DNA from: Pollenia angustigena
Lineage: Eukaryota > Arthropoda > Insecta > Diptera > Polleniidae
Length of the DNA stretch: 64,000 nt
NCBI GenBank assembly: GCA_930367215.1
Contig: OV884056.1
Location: 40,424,308 to 40,488,307 of the forward strand
Direction of reading: 5' to 3'
The notes under the pieces are model-generated. The model worked only from the letters and a program-made list of their open reading frames with translations. It was not told the DNA's origin and did no database searches. The position numbers and the translations under genes were made by a program. Below, one piece after another: positions 1-11,615 of the stretch; positions within the stretch are counted from its first letter, which is position 1; each line of letters begins with the position of its first letter.

Positions 1-467
1 TATTTATAAACACTTCCATTATAATTGAAAAACTGAAAAAATTAAAAACATAAAAAATTTTTTTTTAAATTGTTTGCAGTTGACGTTACCAAATGTCAAT
101 GACTGTTTATTGTGTTGACAAATAATTAAAATAATGCTGCAGCAAAAAAAAAAAAAAGATTAAATTTTTTTCTGTTTATAATTTTAAATTTTTTTAATGT
201 TAAAAAAAATTGTTAGAAGAAATAATTATTGACAGAGCAAATAAATTGTGTACGATAATTAAAAGGAACAAAAAAATTAAAATATAAAATCATTATCTTC
301 ACCACAGGAACTCTCCTTAACAGTATTCGTTATAGTTACAGTTTTTCAGACAGCATTGACTTTATGCCTTTATTTAAATGAAAATTAATCTTCAAAGAAA
401 ATTCATGTTTAAACGTTTTAATTAAACTTGTAATTATTTTTATTAAAATACTGTTAATATTCTATTA
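1..467. other. A+T-rich sequence, no gene seen
   Basis: Low-complexity A/T tracts with scattered short motifs. I see no long ORF, no RNA gene and no clear terminal repeats. It is the left flank of the first DD41D transposon. Confidence 0.5.
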
Positions 468-469
468 TA

Positions 470-1367
470 TCGGGTGATTTTTAAGCTATTATCTTTTTGG
501 CAACACTGGTTTAAACAGCTGACGCACGTTTCGTGTTTTGTTTCGCTGTCAAACATCTTCAGTTTGGTGTATAATGGAACCATGAATCGTCTTACAAACG
601 AACAACGCTTGCAAATTATTGAATTTTATTATCAAAATGCGTGCTCTGTTAAGAAAGTTCATCGAGCGCTTCTTCCATTTTATGGTCAGCTCATGTTTGG
701 CTCAATGGGTACGTTGATAAGCAGAATTGTCGATTTCGGAGTGAAGATCAGCCAGAAGCATTGCAAGAGCTACCAATGCATCCAGAAAAACTCACAGTTT
801 GGTGCGGTTTATGGGCTGGTAGCATCATTGGACCGTACTTCTTCAAAGATGATGCGAATCGTAACGTAACTGTAAATGGTGAGCGTTACCGTGAGATGAT
901 ATCCAACTTTTTTTTGCCCAAAATGCAAGAGCTTGACTTGCATGACATGTAGCTTCATCAAGACGGTGCCACGTGCCACACAGCACGCTTAACAAAGGAC
1001 TTATTGACATTTTATTTTACGTTCGGGACCGGTGAAGTGGCCGCCTAGATCGTGCGATTTAACGCCTTCAGACTATTTTTTATGGGGCTATGTTAAAGCT
1101 CATGTCTATACACACATGCCCGCTTCAATTGACGCATTGGAAGACAACATGAGATACCGGCCGAAATATTGGAAAGAGTATGCCAAAATTTGACTAAGCG
1201 GATGGATCATTTGAGGCGCAGTCACGGTCAACATTTGCATGAAATAATCTTCAAACATTAAATTATATGGACCGTTCAATCGATTCAAATAAATATTTCA
1301 TGCATTTTTCTGAATGTTATGTGTTTTTTTGTTTAAACTTTCCTATTGCTCTTAAAAAATCACCCGA
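470..1367 (+). mobile_element. Tc1/mariner-superfamily (DD41D-type) transposon, internally deleted, copy 1
   Basis: The ends are inverted copies of TCGGGTGATTTTTAAG (left) and CTTAAAAAATCACCCGA (right), flanked by TA at 468-469 and 1368-1369, the Tc1/mariner target duplication. The interior encodes a broken transposase. Two sister copies lie at 53198-54108 (minus) and 57424-58134 (plus), with nearly the same 5' leader and terminal repeats. The DD41D label rests on the best-preserved catalytic tail, in the copy near 53.5 kb, where 41 residues separate the QQD and LTPLD aspartates. That spacing is the one described for the rosa group in tephritid flies. The copy is dead: it lacks the middle of the gene and carries frameshifts and stops. 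Confidence 0.87.
582..1261 (+). pseudogene. DD41D transposase remnant, copy 1
   Basis: The start at 582 opens the N-terminal helix-turn-helix region (MNRLTNEQRLQIIEFYYQ...). After about 40 residues, at HRALLPFYGQ, it joins out of frame to the WLNGYVNKQ segment that normally follows the first catalytic aspartate (SDEAHF). The rest of the DNA-binding region and the first aspartate are therefore missing. Downstream, GLWAG..IGP.FFKDDANRNVTVNGERYREM and the LHQDGATCHTA block are legible in shifting frames, with a TAG in place of the usual W codon at about 949. The C-terminus (HEIIFKH, stop at 1259-1261) is kept. It cannot encode an active enzyme. Confidence 0.85.
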
Positions 1368-1652
1368 TATTAAATTGAAGTTAAAATTTTTTAAAATAAA
1401 ATCAGGTTTATATTTTATAGAAAAAAATTAAATTTTCTGAATCAAAGTTTTTTACCGTATTTACTAATTAATTTTTTTAAGAAATTAAGTCGCTGGAAAT
1501 TACAACCAATTTTATTCATATTTATTTTAACTTCTAAAAACTCTTGCAAAAAGAATTTATCAAAATTAATATAAGTTTTGTTATCTATTTCCTACACAAT
1601 ATTTAAATATTTAAGATTTTAATAAAAAACTAAAAATTTCCAACTTTTCTTA

Positions 1653-1871
1653 GGCCGGGTTTCACAACTTAGCGATAGCTAAAGGTAAGATTTTATAGGC
1701 CGTATAAAAAGTGTTCCATTATAACAACTTTACTTTAACCTACCAGGTAGGTTTAACCTTAATCTACTTTATCGCTCACTTTAGGTTAAAGTAAAGTTTT
1801 TATAATGGAACACTTTTTAACGGGCCATTTAAAGTCTACTTTAAGCTATCGGTAAGTTGTGAAAACGGGCC
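1653..1871. mobile_element. Palindromic MITE, family E (GGCCSGTTTTCACAAC ends), copy 1
   Basis: This 219-bp element is nearly all inverted repeat. GGCCGGGTTTCACAACTTAG on the left pairs with its complement ending GTGAAAACGGGCC on the right, and pairing continues through AAAAAGTGTTCCATTATAA and CTTTACTTTAACCTA to a central CCTACCAGGTAGG dyad. Flanks TTA (left) and TCA (right) could be a decayed 3-bp duplication of PIF/Harbinger type, but that is inference. A second copy, split by two insertions, spans 48785-50180. There is no coding capacity. Confidence 0.8.
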
Positions 1872-3169
1872 TCAGAATTTTAACAAATCTTAAAGGATGA
1901 GTATTTTGTTAATATAAAAATAAAAAAAAAACGGAAACAATTAATAAAAAATAATTTCTTTAAACTTCAATAGCATTTCATTTAAACCAAAAATGTCCTT
2001 TGATGTCTTCTCTTTTTTACTCCTCGTTATTGCTAATACGAGAAGATATCGTTTACTTAGAAAATGTATTAGAAAAAACTGCAGAGAAAATATAATAAAA
2101 TTTAACAGGCAAATTTTTGTGAAGTATGCATTACTTTCAAAAGGTTTGTGTCATATTCATATATTTGAAATAAAGCGAGCATGAAACCGGATTTAATTCA
2201 ATTAATTTGCATTTTAAATGTAAACATTTCCGTTTTACGGTTTTAATACTTTTTACACTAACTCGCACACACATACACACGCATTTTCACCCTTCACAAA
2301 TTCATAACAATGTTTGTTGTATACCCGGTCAGAATTTTATAAAACTAATTATCATACACAAGACTTTTTTGACTCCTCTGCAGGATGAAAATTGTCATAA
2401 ATAAGCTGATTTTTTAATCATAAAAGATACTATTAACATGAGAAAATTATACTCTACGTGCGTCTCTTTCTAAAGAATCGTTAATAAAAGGTCAAAAAGA
2501 AGGGGATGATGAATTATTTGAGAAGTTGTGTAAGAATAACACTGTCATGAATTTGGAACAACTTAAAATATTTCTCTTTATTTGAAGCTGGAGAAGCTGC
2601 TGTAATATCAAGAGGAGGGAAACAAAAGTATTTTTTTGTTTGTTTTTTTTTTTTTTTTTTTGACGAAAGAGAAGAGAAAATGATGTAAGATTTTTACAAA
2701 AATTCAAAAAATTTGGGGTGTTCAACACCTTTCTAACGACTTATTCGAAATGAAAATCGGACAAATTGAAAAGCATCAAAAACTGCTATCGATATCTCGA
2801 GTCTGTGGTTATATTTTTAAAATGTTTTAAAGCAGAATCGATGAATTCCTTAATATCTTTTGTATCAGGACATTTGTTGGACAAAACCAAAGATTTACCC
2901 AAATTTTTATTCATAAAAAATACCATTTTTTACCCTTTTTAGGCGCGGCTTAGCTCACGAGCCAAATACTTTTAGAATCATCATAAAAAATGACAAAGTT
3001 TATTTTCACAAGGATAAAACTTTAAATTTTTTTTGCCCATATACGGTGAGTCGGTCTCATCTTCATACATGTGCTGTTGATTTATTTACAATAAAAACAA
3101 AAGTATTTTGTTATCAAAGGTTTTCTTGGGAGTCAAAAAATGTTATTAATAAAATTAAGTTTTAATATG
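1872..3169. other. A+T-rich intergenic or intronic DNA, no gene seen
   Basis: Contains a long T-run (about 2645-2661) and simple AC-rich sequence (about 2260-2285). The short ORFs are not supported by codon pattern or recognisable motifs. No terminal repeats recognised. Confidence 0.5.
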
Positions 3170-3605
3170 CTAAATTACCAATTCTTACTTTTGATAAACT
3201 GAAATTTATTGTTGGTGGGAAAAGCTATTCTTTTGCTTATTTCACTGGTTGCCAGATCATCAGAAAACTTCACCCAAATATTTTAGAAAAGCTACAGATT
3301 TTATTCAAATAAAACTTTAAGCGAATGCTTAAACAAAACACCAACAACAAACAGTGAGCTTATCTTTTCTAACAATCCCGACTACAATTGATTGATTTTT
3401 TTAACTCTTATTGTAGTTGTAAGAGGAAACATAAAGAAAAAACAAAAATAAAAACAAATTACTTTATTTCATTGCCAGTTCAGTTCAGTTCAGTTTTTTG
3501 CACTACCACTTCCATATTTGCTATCAAAGTGGATGATCTGGCATAAGCAACCAGTTTTCAGTTTATCAGTAGTAACAATTGGGAATTCAGCACATTTAAA
3601 CTAAA
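3170..3605. mobile_element. Family A non-autonomous element, diverged copy 1
   Basis: The left edge (about 3181-3205, ending TTTTGATAAACTGAAA) mirrors the right edge (about 3565-3590, CAGTTTATCAGTAGTAAC). The body matches, in reverse, the copies at 36.1 and 48.9 kb: a GGTTGCCAGATCATCAG block, an ACTACAATT..TTGTAGTTGTAAG dyad and the conserved GATGATCTGGCATAAGCAAC near the right end. It is more diverged than those copies and has no ORF. I could not fix a target duplication. Confidence 0.6.
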
Positions 3606-3939
3606 TCTTATTAAAGTATTTATTTATTTATTTATTATTTATGTTATTACAATACAACAAGAACAAGTCTTATATATAAAACAAAAAAAAAAAAAAAATT
3701 TCTGTGTTGTATTTCAGATTTTAAATACACCACTTAAATCTATCTGAGGGCGGGCTTTTTAATTGCGGATTAAGTTTAAACTTAGTTAAACGTAGTTTAA
3801 AGCTCTGGTTTTTCCGGCGAAATGTGATTTTTTTATTATTATTTCCAGGGACATAACAGTTATAACCAATATTTGAAATAATACTTTTATCACTAATTTT
3901 TAAAACTTGCCCTCTGAATAATTATTACAAAAAACCAAT

Positions 3940-4080
3940 AATTTTTTGGTCTTTGATAACCGTTATAGTTTGTTTTTGTTTTTTTTGGTCTTCTATAACC
4001 CTTATAAAAGATTTTAATTTTTTTTTGGGCTTCCATAACCATTACAAAAGATTTTAATTTTTTTTGGTCTTCCATATCCA
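3940..4080 (-). repeat. ~40-bp tandem subrepeats, left foldback arm
   Basis: Four units read on the minus strand, with the GGTCTT / GGGCTT anchor at 3948, 3987, 4027 and 4066 (period 39-40 bp). Each unit holds a TATAACC..TTATAAAAGATT core and a T-tract of variable length. Confidence 0.75.
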
Positions 4081-4595
4081 ATTTCACACAAGTTTTATGA
4101 AAAAATTATTTGGAGTTCAGCCAATGACACTCCTAATAAAATATATGAAACAGGTTTCGTTACAGTCAATGTTTATGAAAAGCTTCATAGAATTAATGAA
4201 ACTCTTTACAGAAATAGTCGGTCAAGACCGACCACATAATATCCTACACCTATTTGGGCCCGAAATTTTTATGGTTGCGAAGTCGACTTGGGCTCGAAAT
4301 AGTCGAACAAGCCTACTTAATGGTATTTTCGGCTAGGTAGAGGTGGCAGCCGACTTTATTCGCCAGCTCACATAGACACTGAATGTCCGTTGCGATACAA
4401 CTGCGCTTCCACTCATGCGAAATTAGTTGTGTTGCATATTCTGAGAATGCATGACGAGACCTAGAGTTCAATGCTGAGTCCGAACGGCAAGGTTTGAAGT
4501 GCTTTAGAACAGAAATTACTTTCATTGGTTCGCTCAAGCCAACCAAAAGTTGAGGATGTTAAGAAATAATTATTTCTTTTTGAAAAATGTTTTCT

Positions 4596-4690
4596 TTTGG
4601 TCGCTCGAGCCAGGAATCGAATCCGGGTCCTATCGGTTTCGGAGTCCATATCTTAGCTACTACACCAACAGCACTGACTACTCAATGGTA
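4596..4690 (-). other. tRNA-like sequence, probably a tRNA-derived SINE fragment
   Basis: On the minus strand, TAGCTAAGATATGG resembles a Pol III A box and GGATTCGATTCC resembles a B box, about 35 bp apart, the order and spacing of a tRNA gene. The putative T-stem has one mismatch and I cannot fold a convincing acceptor stem, so a functional tRNA is unlikely. It sits in the middle of the foldback-like element. Confidence 0.4.
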
Positions 4691-4949
4691 TATAAATACA
4701 ATTTGAGTGCGAAATTTCTTGTATTTAAAAAAAAAATCGGGAAAATATGCCTAAAACTGGAGCGATTTTATTTTAACTCAGCACCATGATTGTGTGGCAT
4801 AATTGGTTTCTATTTACCAAATATGAGAAAGATATCAAACAATTTTCGGATCCTTACCAAAATCATTAAAAAAAATTCGTCCTTGTGCAAATATAAGTCA
4901 GTGTGCGAAATTTTATAAAAATATCTTAAGATTTGCGAACTGTAGCGTG

Positions 4950-5100
4950 GTTATAGAAGACAGAAAAAATAAAAATCTTTTATAATGGTTATAGAAGACC
5001 AATAAGAATAAAAATCTTTCATAATGGTTACCAAAGACCAAAATAATTAATAATCTTTCATAACAGTTATCAAAGACCAAAAAAAAAAAAAAAAAAATAA
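4950..5100 (+). repeat. ~40-bp tandem subrepeats, right foldback arm
   Basis: Units anchored on GTTATAGAAGACC / GTTACCAAAGACC / GTTATCAAAGACC at about 4988, 5027 and 5066. They are the same unit as at 3940-4080 in inverted orientation. The last unit ends in a long A-run. Confidence 0.75.
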
Positions 5101-5248
5101 TAATCATTCATAATGTTTATGGCAGAACTATAATTTTCTGGGTAATTTATAATTATTATTACAGGACCAATTTTTTTTCAGTTATTTTTTCCATAACCTA
5201 TTGGCTTTTTAAAAAATAATAACAGTTATTTCGGGTCCCTGATTATTT

Positions 5249-5675
5249 CATTTAAGACCAACGTTTTAAGCAAAACTAAGCTGTTTGTTGGTAACGGCGG
5301 CACAAATATGTTTTCAGATTAACAAAACCTAATTTAACTGACATCTCAAAACCCCAGCCTTAAGTTTTGTTATTTTCAGTCCATTAATCTTCTTTGCTCT
5401 ATTAGAATTTGGGTTTCTCTAAAATAACTTTAAGGCACAACACTCTCATAAAGGTCTCATGTGTGGTTATCGGCACAAAGGGCACTTATGTGAACATAAA
5501 TCTTCTTTTGGCGGGTCCATTGTTGCAGATGGGTCCTTAATATGATACCATCTTGAAAATTTAGTTGTAAATACTGTGGTGTACGTTATCGTATGATCGG
5601 AATTGGCCGCCTATGACTTCTTATTTGTTTAACAATGATTTTTCAAATGCTAGCTGGGTAACTAAATGTTGTAGG
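5249..5675. other. Unassigned sequence
   Basis: A slightly less A+T-rich stretch without a recognisable ORF, RNA gene or repeat partner in the window. It could be unique host DNA. Confidence 0.4.
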
Positions 5676-5677
5676 TA

Positions 5678-6355
5678 CCCTGTAGGAAGTCAAACACATT
5701 TTTAAGTAACTTCAAACTGGTTTTTTTATAACCACATCTAGTTGATTAAGTGACTATTTTCCTTGTCGACGACTCACTATTTTAACATAGGCATGTCATA
5801 GGCTGTAGTCAATTGGTTATCTCTGCATGACTTTTAAATTGACTACTAACTACTTATTTTTCAACCAATTTGTAGTCAATTAATAGTATAGTCGGTTTAT
5901 AATAAATTATTTAAATTGAAAAAATTTTTTGTCAAAAAAATATATGTACATATAAACATACATACATACATATGAATGTATATTTTTATATATATGTATA
6001 TATTTATATAGAAATAATTATTTAAGCAAATTTTGCATCAAATTGCTTTAAATGATGATGTATAATACATGCTGATATAAAAACGCTACATAATTGCTTG
6101 TATATAAACATATTTGTATTGATTAAATATTCAATTATTTTTAATTATTTAAATATGTTTGTTATATTTTTTTTTCATTTGACTTCATGGCATGCTTGTT
6201 TTACTTATTTTGCTTTTATTTGTGTTTTACGTGTGCCTCTATGCAATATGTTTGGTTGATATCTGCATGAGACTTAAACCAATTTGTAGTCATTTGAAAA
6301 ATAGTTAATTTATAGTTAGTGTTTTTTGCAACTGACTATTTAATTTGCTACAGGG
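5678..6355. mobile_element. MITE-like element with CCCTGTAG ends
   Basis: CCCTGTAGGAAGT at the left is mirrored by ATTTGCTACAGGG at the right, with TA on both sides (5676-5677 and 6356-6357), as expected for a Tc1/mariner-type target. Only about ten terminal bases pair well. The subterminal motif AACCAATTTGTAGTCA recurs near both ends (about 5858-5880 and 6275-6292). The centre is a TATA/CATA-rich microsatellite (about 5938-6015). No ORF. Confidence 0.5.
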
Positions 6356-6580
6356 TAGCTATGTATGTTTGTGTGTGTGTATGGTTGAGGTCTTATGTGC
6401 CTATTTGTACACTCAAACATTTTTTTAATTAAATAATTTTTCACAATCATTTCAAAAATATCCTTTTAAAACAATAAATAAGGCATTTTGAAATTTGCTA
6501 AATTATTTGCTAAAAAATTATGTAGGAGCCCCGACAGTCCATTGTGTATTTTTATGTTGTTAATACCGATGCTTATATAA

Positions 6581-7930
6581 TACTAGCTTTACCCGGTGCG
6601 CTTCGCAACACTGCTTTAACCACTTTATCGATTGAGAGATATTTAATATATGCATCCTATGGAAGGTATTTCTCCCCTGCGCCTACCCGCTTAATTTTTA
6701 TTTTTAAAAGTGTAGTATACCATAAGAGTGACTTCTACAAAGTCTGAACATTCTCACTTTAACAGTTTTTCGGATATCCGATATTAAGCATTGGCGTCCT
6801 ATAGGGTGTAACACTTCCCCCGCTGCTATTTTATTTCAATTTTGGGGCTCAGAGGATCCTACTACCAAAAGTTCAACAAAATGCTTGCAGCGACTCTTAT
6901 TAATATTTCTATCTATGAGGGGAACTGCTCCTCCTCTGTCTACCCCGCCCATTACTATATTGAAATTTAAAGTTTGCCATAATAGTGTTTTAACTACGTT
7001 TGAAGACTCGCCCTTTAATAGTTCTTCAGTTGAGCGATATTTAATATATGCATCCTATGAGAGGTATTTCCCCCCTGCGCCTACCCGCTCTATTTTTATT
7101 TTCAATAGTGTAGTACACCATATGAGTGACTTCTACAACGTTTGAACATTCTCACTATAACAGTTCTTAAGATATGCGATATTAAACATTGGCGTCCTAT
7201 GGGGAAAACCACTTCCCCCGCTGCTACTTTATTTCAATTTCGGGGCTCAGAAGATCGTACTACCAAAAGTTGAACAAAATGCGTTCAATGGCTCTTATTA
7301 ATATTTCTATCTATGAGGGGTACTGCTCCTCCCCTGTCTCTCCCGCCCATTTTTATATTGAAATTTATAGTTTACTATAATAGTAGCTTTAACCACGTTT
7401 GAAGGCTCTCCCTTTAATAGTTCTTCAGTTGAGCGATATTTAATGTATGCATCCTATGAGAGGTATTTCCCCCCCTGCGCCTACCCGCTTTATTTTTATT
7501 TTCAAAAGTGTAGTATACCATAAGAGTGACTTCTAGAAAGTTTGAACATTCTCACTATTACAGTTCTTAAGATATGCGATGTTAAACATTGGCGTCCTAT
7601 GGGGGATTCCAATACCCCCGCTGCTATTTTATTTCAATTTCGGGGCTCAGAAGATCCTACTACAAAAAGTTCAGCAAAATGCGTCCAGCGGCTCTTAAGA
7701 TATGCGATAATTAATATTGGCATTCTATGGGGGGTACCAATTCCCCTGCCCCTATCGAAAAAATAACTAGCCTATTTTATTTTTAGGGCTGACGTGATGT
7801 TACTGTAAAAATTTCAGGAAAATCGGTTCAGTAGTTTCGGAGTCTATAAGCCAACAAACAAACAAACAAACAAACACACAAACAAACATACAAACATTTT
7901 TCATTTTTATATATATTTATATATATAGAT
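6581..7930 (+). repeat. Dispersed repeat with about three ~399-bp internal tandem units
   Basis: Begins ACTAGCTTTACCCGG and ends with a GTTTCGGAGTCTATAAG block, a CAAA-type microsatellite (about 7853-7893) and TATATATATAGAT, ends common to a widespread class of insect dispersed repeats. Inside, GATATTTAATATATGCATCC recurs at 6638, 7036 and 7435 (spacing 398-399 bp), with shared CCCGCTGCTATTTTATTTCAA and CTATGAGGGG blocks. ORFs in it are by-products of the repeat. A reverse-oriented partial copy lies at about 45070-46490. Confidence 0.75.
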
Positions 7931-8230
7931 AATATAGAACAAGGAAATCTTTTTATGTATTAAATTTAATTATTGTTAATACAATTAAATTATTTATTAG
8001 CAATTTAATATCTTTATATATTTCAAATGAAATAAAAATAATTTCTAACAAAAACGAAAAAAAAACATATAATGAAAGGTAAATTGTATATGACTTTACA
8101 TACACAATTAAAATCCATTGTTTAGCGTAAACAGGATTTGTTTCATTTTTAATTCAAACAATGTAAAAAAGTATCAATTTCTAAATAATTTTAACAAAGA
8201 CAATTAAATATAACAATGCACACAATATCT
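7931..8230. other. A+T-rich sequence, no gene seen
   Basis: Short stretch between two repeats with no recognisable feature. Confidence 0.4.
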
Positions 8231-8436
8231 CTGTGGCTTGGAGCTAAAAGGGCCAAAGTCAATATTTTTCTGTTAACATCTTTTTTTTATGAAACAGCCA
8301 ATGTTTTTAGCCCAGAACAGCTTCATAAGGGTTTTGCTAGCAAATTTCAGTAAGAACTTTTCTCTAAAAACAATTTAATTTAAATTTTCTCAAAAGTAAA
8401 TATTTTGACATTGGCCCTTTTAGCACCAAGCCACAG
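8231..8436. mobile_element. 206-bp MITE with CTGTGGCTTGG ends
   Basis: Terminal inverted repeats of about 37-40 bp: CTGTGGCTTGGAGCTAAAAG at 8231 and the complement of CTTTTAGCACCAAGCCACAG ending at 8436, pairing continuing through GGCCAAAGTCAATATTT. The flanks share ATCT (8227-8230 and 8437-8440), a plausible 4-bp target duplication. No ORF, and no second copy noticed in the window. Confidence 0.8.
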
Positions 8437-9080
8437 ATCTAATAATTCATTAATCTGTAATACAAATTCGGCGTTAAAAAAGCTCCAATAGTACAGGGCT
8501 GGCAATCTTAAACGACCACAAATGGCTAAATGTGAATTAAAAAAATGGATAAATACTGGCTTAGATAAATGTTAAAAAAAAAAACGTCAAAAAATGTATT
8601 AAAAAAATAATAAAACTAATTTTTCGCAAGAAATTGGAAAAAAGGTTTGATTTAAATTTAAATTGTCGACAGAATTTATATTTTAATGGCCGTTTTCTCA
8701 TTATACGATTATGTCTTTTCTCAACGAAAAACTGCACATTAAAGAAATTTGGTTTTCTCAATGTCTAATTGGCTTCTATTCTGTCGCAAAGCTAACCAGC
8801 ACTCATCTGCCAATTAGTTATTTTCCTTTTATTTGCCGTACAGATAAAGTCAATCAGCTGACTCCCAACTTTTACATGTATTTTGAAAAGGGGTTGCCAG
8901 CTGAAAACAATGTTTTTTGTCGGTATAGTGAGAAACCCAAAATCGTTAACGGAGAGTTTATCGCTCTACTAAATTTTTGTTGACATTAAGTAACAGCAAG
9001 TTTATCGATACATTGAGAAAATGGCCATAAATCTCACGCCACAATAGTGTTGTTAGGGTACAATGCGTTTGCTCTAATGC
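8437..9080. other. Unassigned sequence with one unrecognised 90-codon ORF
   Basis: An open frame at 8711-8983 (plus) has no recognisable domain or motif and is near the length expected by chance. I do not call it a gene. Confidence 0.35.
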
Positions 9081-9890
9081 ACACAGAAAAAAATACCAAT
9101 GTTAAAATAAAATGGCGAAATGTTGATTGAGAATCATGGTAAATTTCTGCAAAAGTATGCCCTTTATTTAAATTTATCATTATTTCATATTAATTTTAAA
9201 TGAAATATATTAAAATAACTTTAAATCACGTTTATTTAATATTATTCACTGTTAAAATAACATTGTTCAATATTGAATCCATAAAAACCTGTTTTATATT
9301 AAAATCAAAAGTTTATCTTTTTAAATAAACATGCATACATATTTAAGTATGTACATTTTTTTATTTTCATGTTTAAAATATGTTATTAAAAGAAGACACT
9401 TCCCGTATTCTTTTAATTAAAATTATTTAGTTAAATAGTACATCAAGTTTTTAAAGTAGAATGATGACGGAAATCATATCGGGCCATTCTGCTAATGCTT
9501 CTGTTAAAGGAGATACAAAATAAGTGAAACATGTGTTACAGGGGTAAGTGTTTTGAATTATTCTTAAATAAATGCATATGTTGTCTTGACACTGTTATAT
9601 CACACTCAAACCAATTTGATTCTACATTAAATTCACGTTGTTTCAACTTGAAATAACTTTCAATCAACGTGATTCGGATTGTTATTTCAATATAAATGTC
9701 ATTCTGCTCTAACTTTACTGCAATGTTAAATTAACATGAATTATAGTTATTTTAAAAGAAAAAAATGTTGTTCGCAAGTTATTGTAAAATCATTTTAAAT
9801 TAACATGAAACAACAATGAAGCAAAATCACTACTGAAAAATGAAAAAGCAACCTTGTTTTGAACGAATTTACATCGATTTTTTTCTGTGT
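9081..9890 (+). mobile_element. Family B non-autonomous element (ACACAGAAAAAA ends), copy 1
   Basis: Starts ACACAGAAAAAAATACCAAT and ends ATCGATTTTTTTCTGTGTGT, so the termini are inverted. Marker blocks are GGCGAAATGTTGATTGAGAA, TAAATTTCTGCAAAAGTATG, ACAATGAAGCAAAATCACTA and AAAGCAACCTTGTTTT. Sister copies: 10060-10382 and 10430-10692 (both inverted) and 37164-37690. No coding capacity; mobilising enzyme unknown. Confidence 0.7.
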
Positions 9891-10059
9891 GTGTGTATAA
9901 GTATATCCAACAATTTTTTTCCTAGGCCTTTTTTTAAGTACATCGATCGACTTAAAATTACTTTGGAATATATTATTAGTATTAGGAGAATTTAAACAGC
10001 AAACATTTTAACTCAAAACCTCTTAGTTTCTCCATGTAAGATGACAAAATATGGTACAT

Positions 10060-10382
10060 ATAGAAAAAAATCAATGAAAAATCGTCGAAAACAAGGTTGA
10101 TTTTACCGGTTTAGGTAGTGATTTTGCTTCATAGTTATTTCATGTTAATTTAAGATGATTTAACAATAACTTGCGAACAACATTTTTTTCTTTTAAAAAC
10201 AAGTAAAACAGGTTGTTATGGTTTCAATATTAAACAATGTTATTTTAACGTTTTTCATTTAAAATTAATTTAAAGCAAAGGTAATTTTAAATAGAGTCCA
10301 TACTTTTGCAGAAATTTACTATGATTTTTAATCAAGACTGCGCTATGTTAATTTAGCATTGATATTTTTTTTTTTTTGTGTA
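10060..10382 (-). mobile_element. Family B element, inverted and internally deleted copy
   Basis: Carries both family B ends in reverse: the AATCAATGAAAAATCGTCGA / GATTTTACCGGTTTAGGTAG end on the left and the CTTTTGCAGAAATTTACTAT / ATGTTAATTTAGCATTG end on the right. The middle ~450 bp seen in copy 1 is missing. Confidence 0.6.
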
Positions 10383-10429
10383 CATGCATACACATGCATA
10401 CCTATTCACGTACATACATTCTTAAGTAT

Positions 10430-10692
10430 GCATGCATGTTAATTTGACAAGATAAACTTTTGATTTTAATATAAATCAGGTTTTTATGGATTCAATATTG
10501 AACAATGTTATTTTAACAGTGAATAATATTAAATAAATGTGACTAAAGGTTATTTTAATATTTTTCATTTAATATTAATATAAAATAATGATAAATTAAA
10601 AGAAAAGACATACTTTTTGCCGAAATTTACTATGATTCTCGATCAACATTTCGCCATGTTTATTTAACATTGGTATTTTTTTTTCTGTGTGT
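10430..10692 (-). mobile_element. Family B element, inverted terminal fragment
   Basis: Reads in reverse the first ~350 bp of copy 1, from the AAGTATGCATGCATG microsatellite through GGTTTTTATGGATTCAATAT to ACATTTCGCCATG and the TTTTTTTTTCTGTGTGT end. With 9081-9440 it forms the arms of a ~1.6-kb palindrome. Confidence 0.65.
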
Positions 10693-11615
10693 ACCATATT
10701 TCAATCGGACGTTTTAGTGATTCATGAAAAACGACTAAATGAAGCGACTTAATGATTTAATTAACAGCACTGCAGCTGAATGTAGAAAGCATTTTAGTGG
10801 TTTTACCCAGAAAAAACACATAATAAACTTTCTCAAATTTAAGTTTTTATATTTCGTATTCAGAACACAAGTTCACAGTACATTTTGCTTATGACATACA
10901 TATTTTAAATGTTTAGTTATTAATTTTTTGTAAGCTTTTTTCGCGAAATAGCGTTGTATCAAAAATAAAGGCACTTGCAGGATATATATTGGCATTATTT
11001 GAGAAGATTTTGTTGCACTATTTAGTAAAATTAAAATTCAATATTCGACAATAAAATTATCTAAAAGACGTGCAAACATTATTTATAAATCTGCACAGTA
11101 GTTTCAGAGACATCTTAAAAGTTTGACAAAAAAACAATAATTGTTTATAAAATATTTGTTTTTAAGAATTTATATAAAATAAATATACAATAACGAGAAA
11201 TTTTTTTTATTCACAATTTAGTGACAGAACAAAACTAATAGAAACTGAAATTTCTATACAACAGTAACCACGTAAACACAGAATCAAAAGTTTAATGGTA
11301 TTTCTACCCTCCAAGCCATTTTTAGAGTATTTTTCAAAAATACAACTTGGTCACATTTATTAGCTACGCAGTAGAGTTTGAGAAAATTAACAACAACAAA
11401 ATACGTAAGCATCGAATTATGGGTTCTAAAGTTATACTTTTTCGTCACTTTACAGAGTTCTTTTGATAATTGTAACAGTTACAAAATTGCAACAACAGCA
11501 CTTTGCGCATTTAATATTGACTTTTTCGCAACGATTTGCTGTCGAGTAGTGAATAGTACAATGATGACAGTTTTTTATTTAAATTGCAATGCGTGCGTTT
11601 AAAATAAGTGAAATA
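10693..11615. other. Unassigned A+T-rich sequence
   Basis: No domain-bearing ORF. The open frame at 11378-11602 has no recognisable motif. It is the left flank of the pogo-like element. Confidence 0.4.

Larger units (their letters stand above)
3835..5248. mobile_element. Foldback-like element with tandem subrepeats in both arms
   Basis: Outer ends are imperfect inverted copies (CAGGGACATAACAGTTAT on the left; AACAGTTATTTCGGGTCCCTG on the right). Just inside each end, in opposite orientation, lie arrays of a ~40-bp unit of the form AATCTTTYATAATGGTTATMRAAGACC plus an A-tract. An ~840-bp middle segment separates the arms. Long inverted repeats built from short tandem units are the hallmark of foldback (FB/Galileo-type) elements; assigning this copy to that class is inference from architecture. 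No transposase ORF is present. The middle holds a tRNA-like stretch at 4596-4690. Confidence 0.6.

Noticed and set aside
4596..4690. Functional tRNA gene
   Set aside because: A and B box-like motifs but a mismatched T-stem and no acceptor stem; lies inside a foldback-like repeat.
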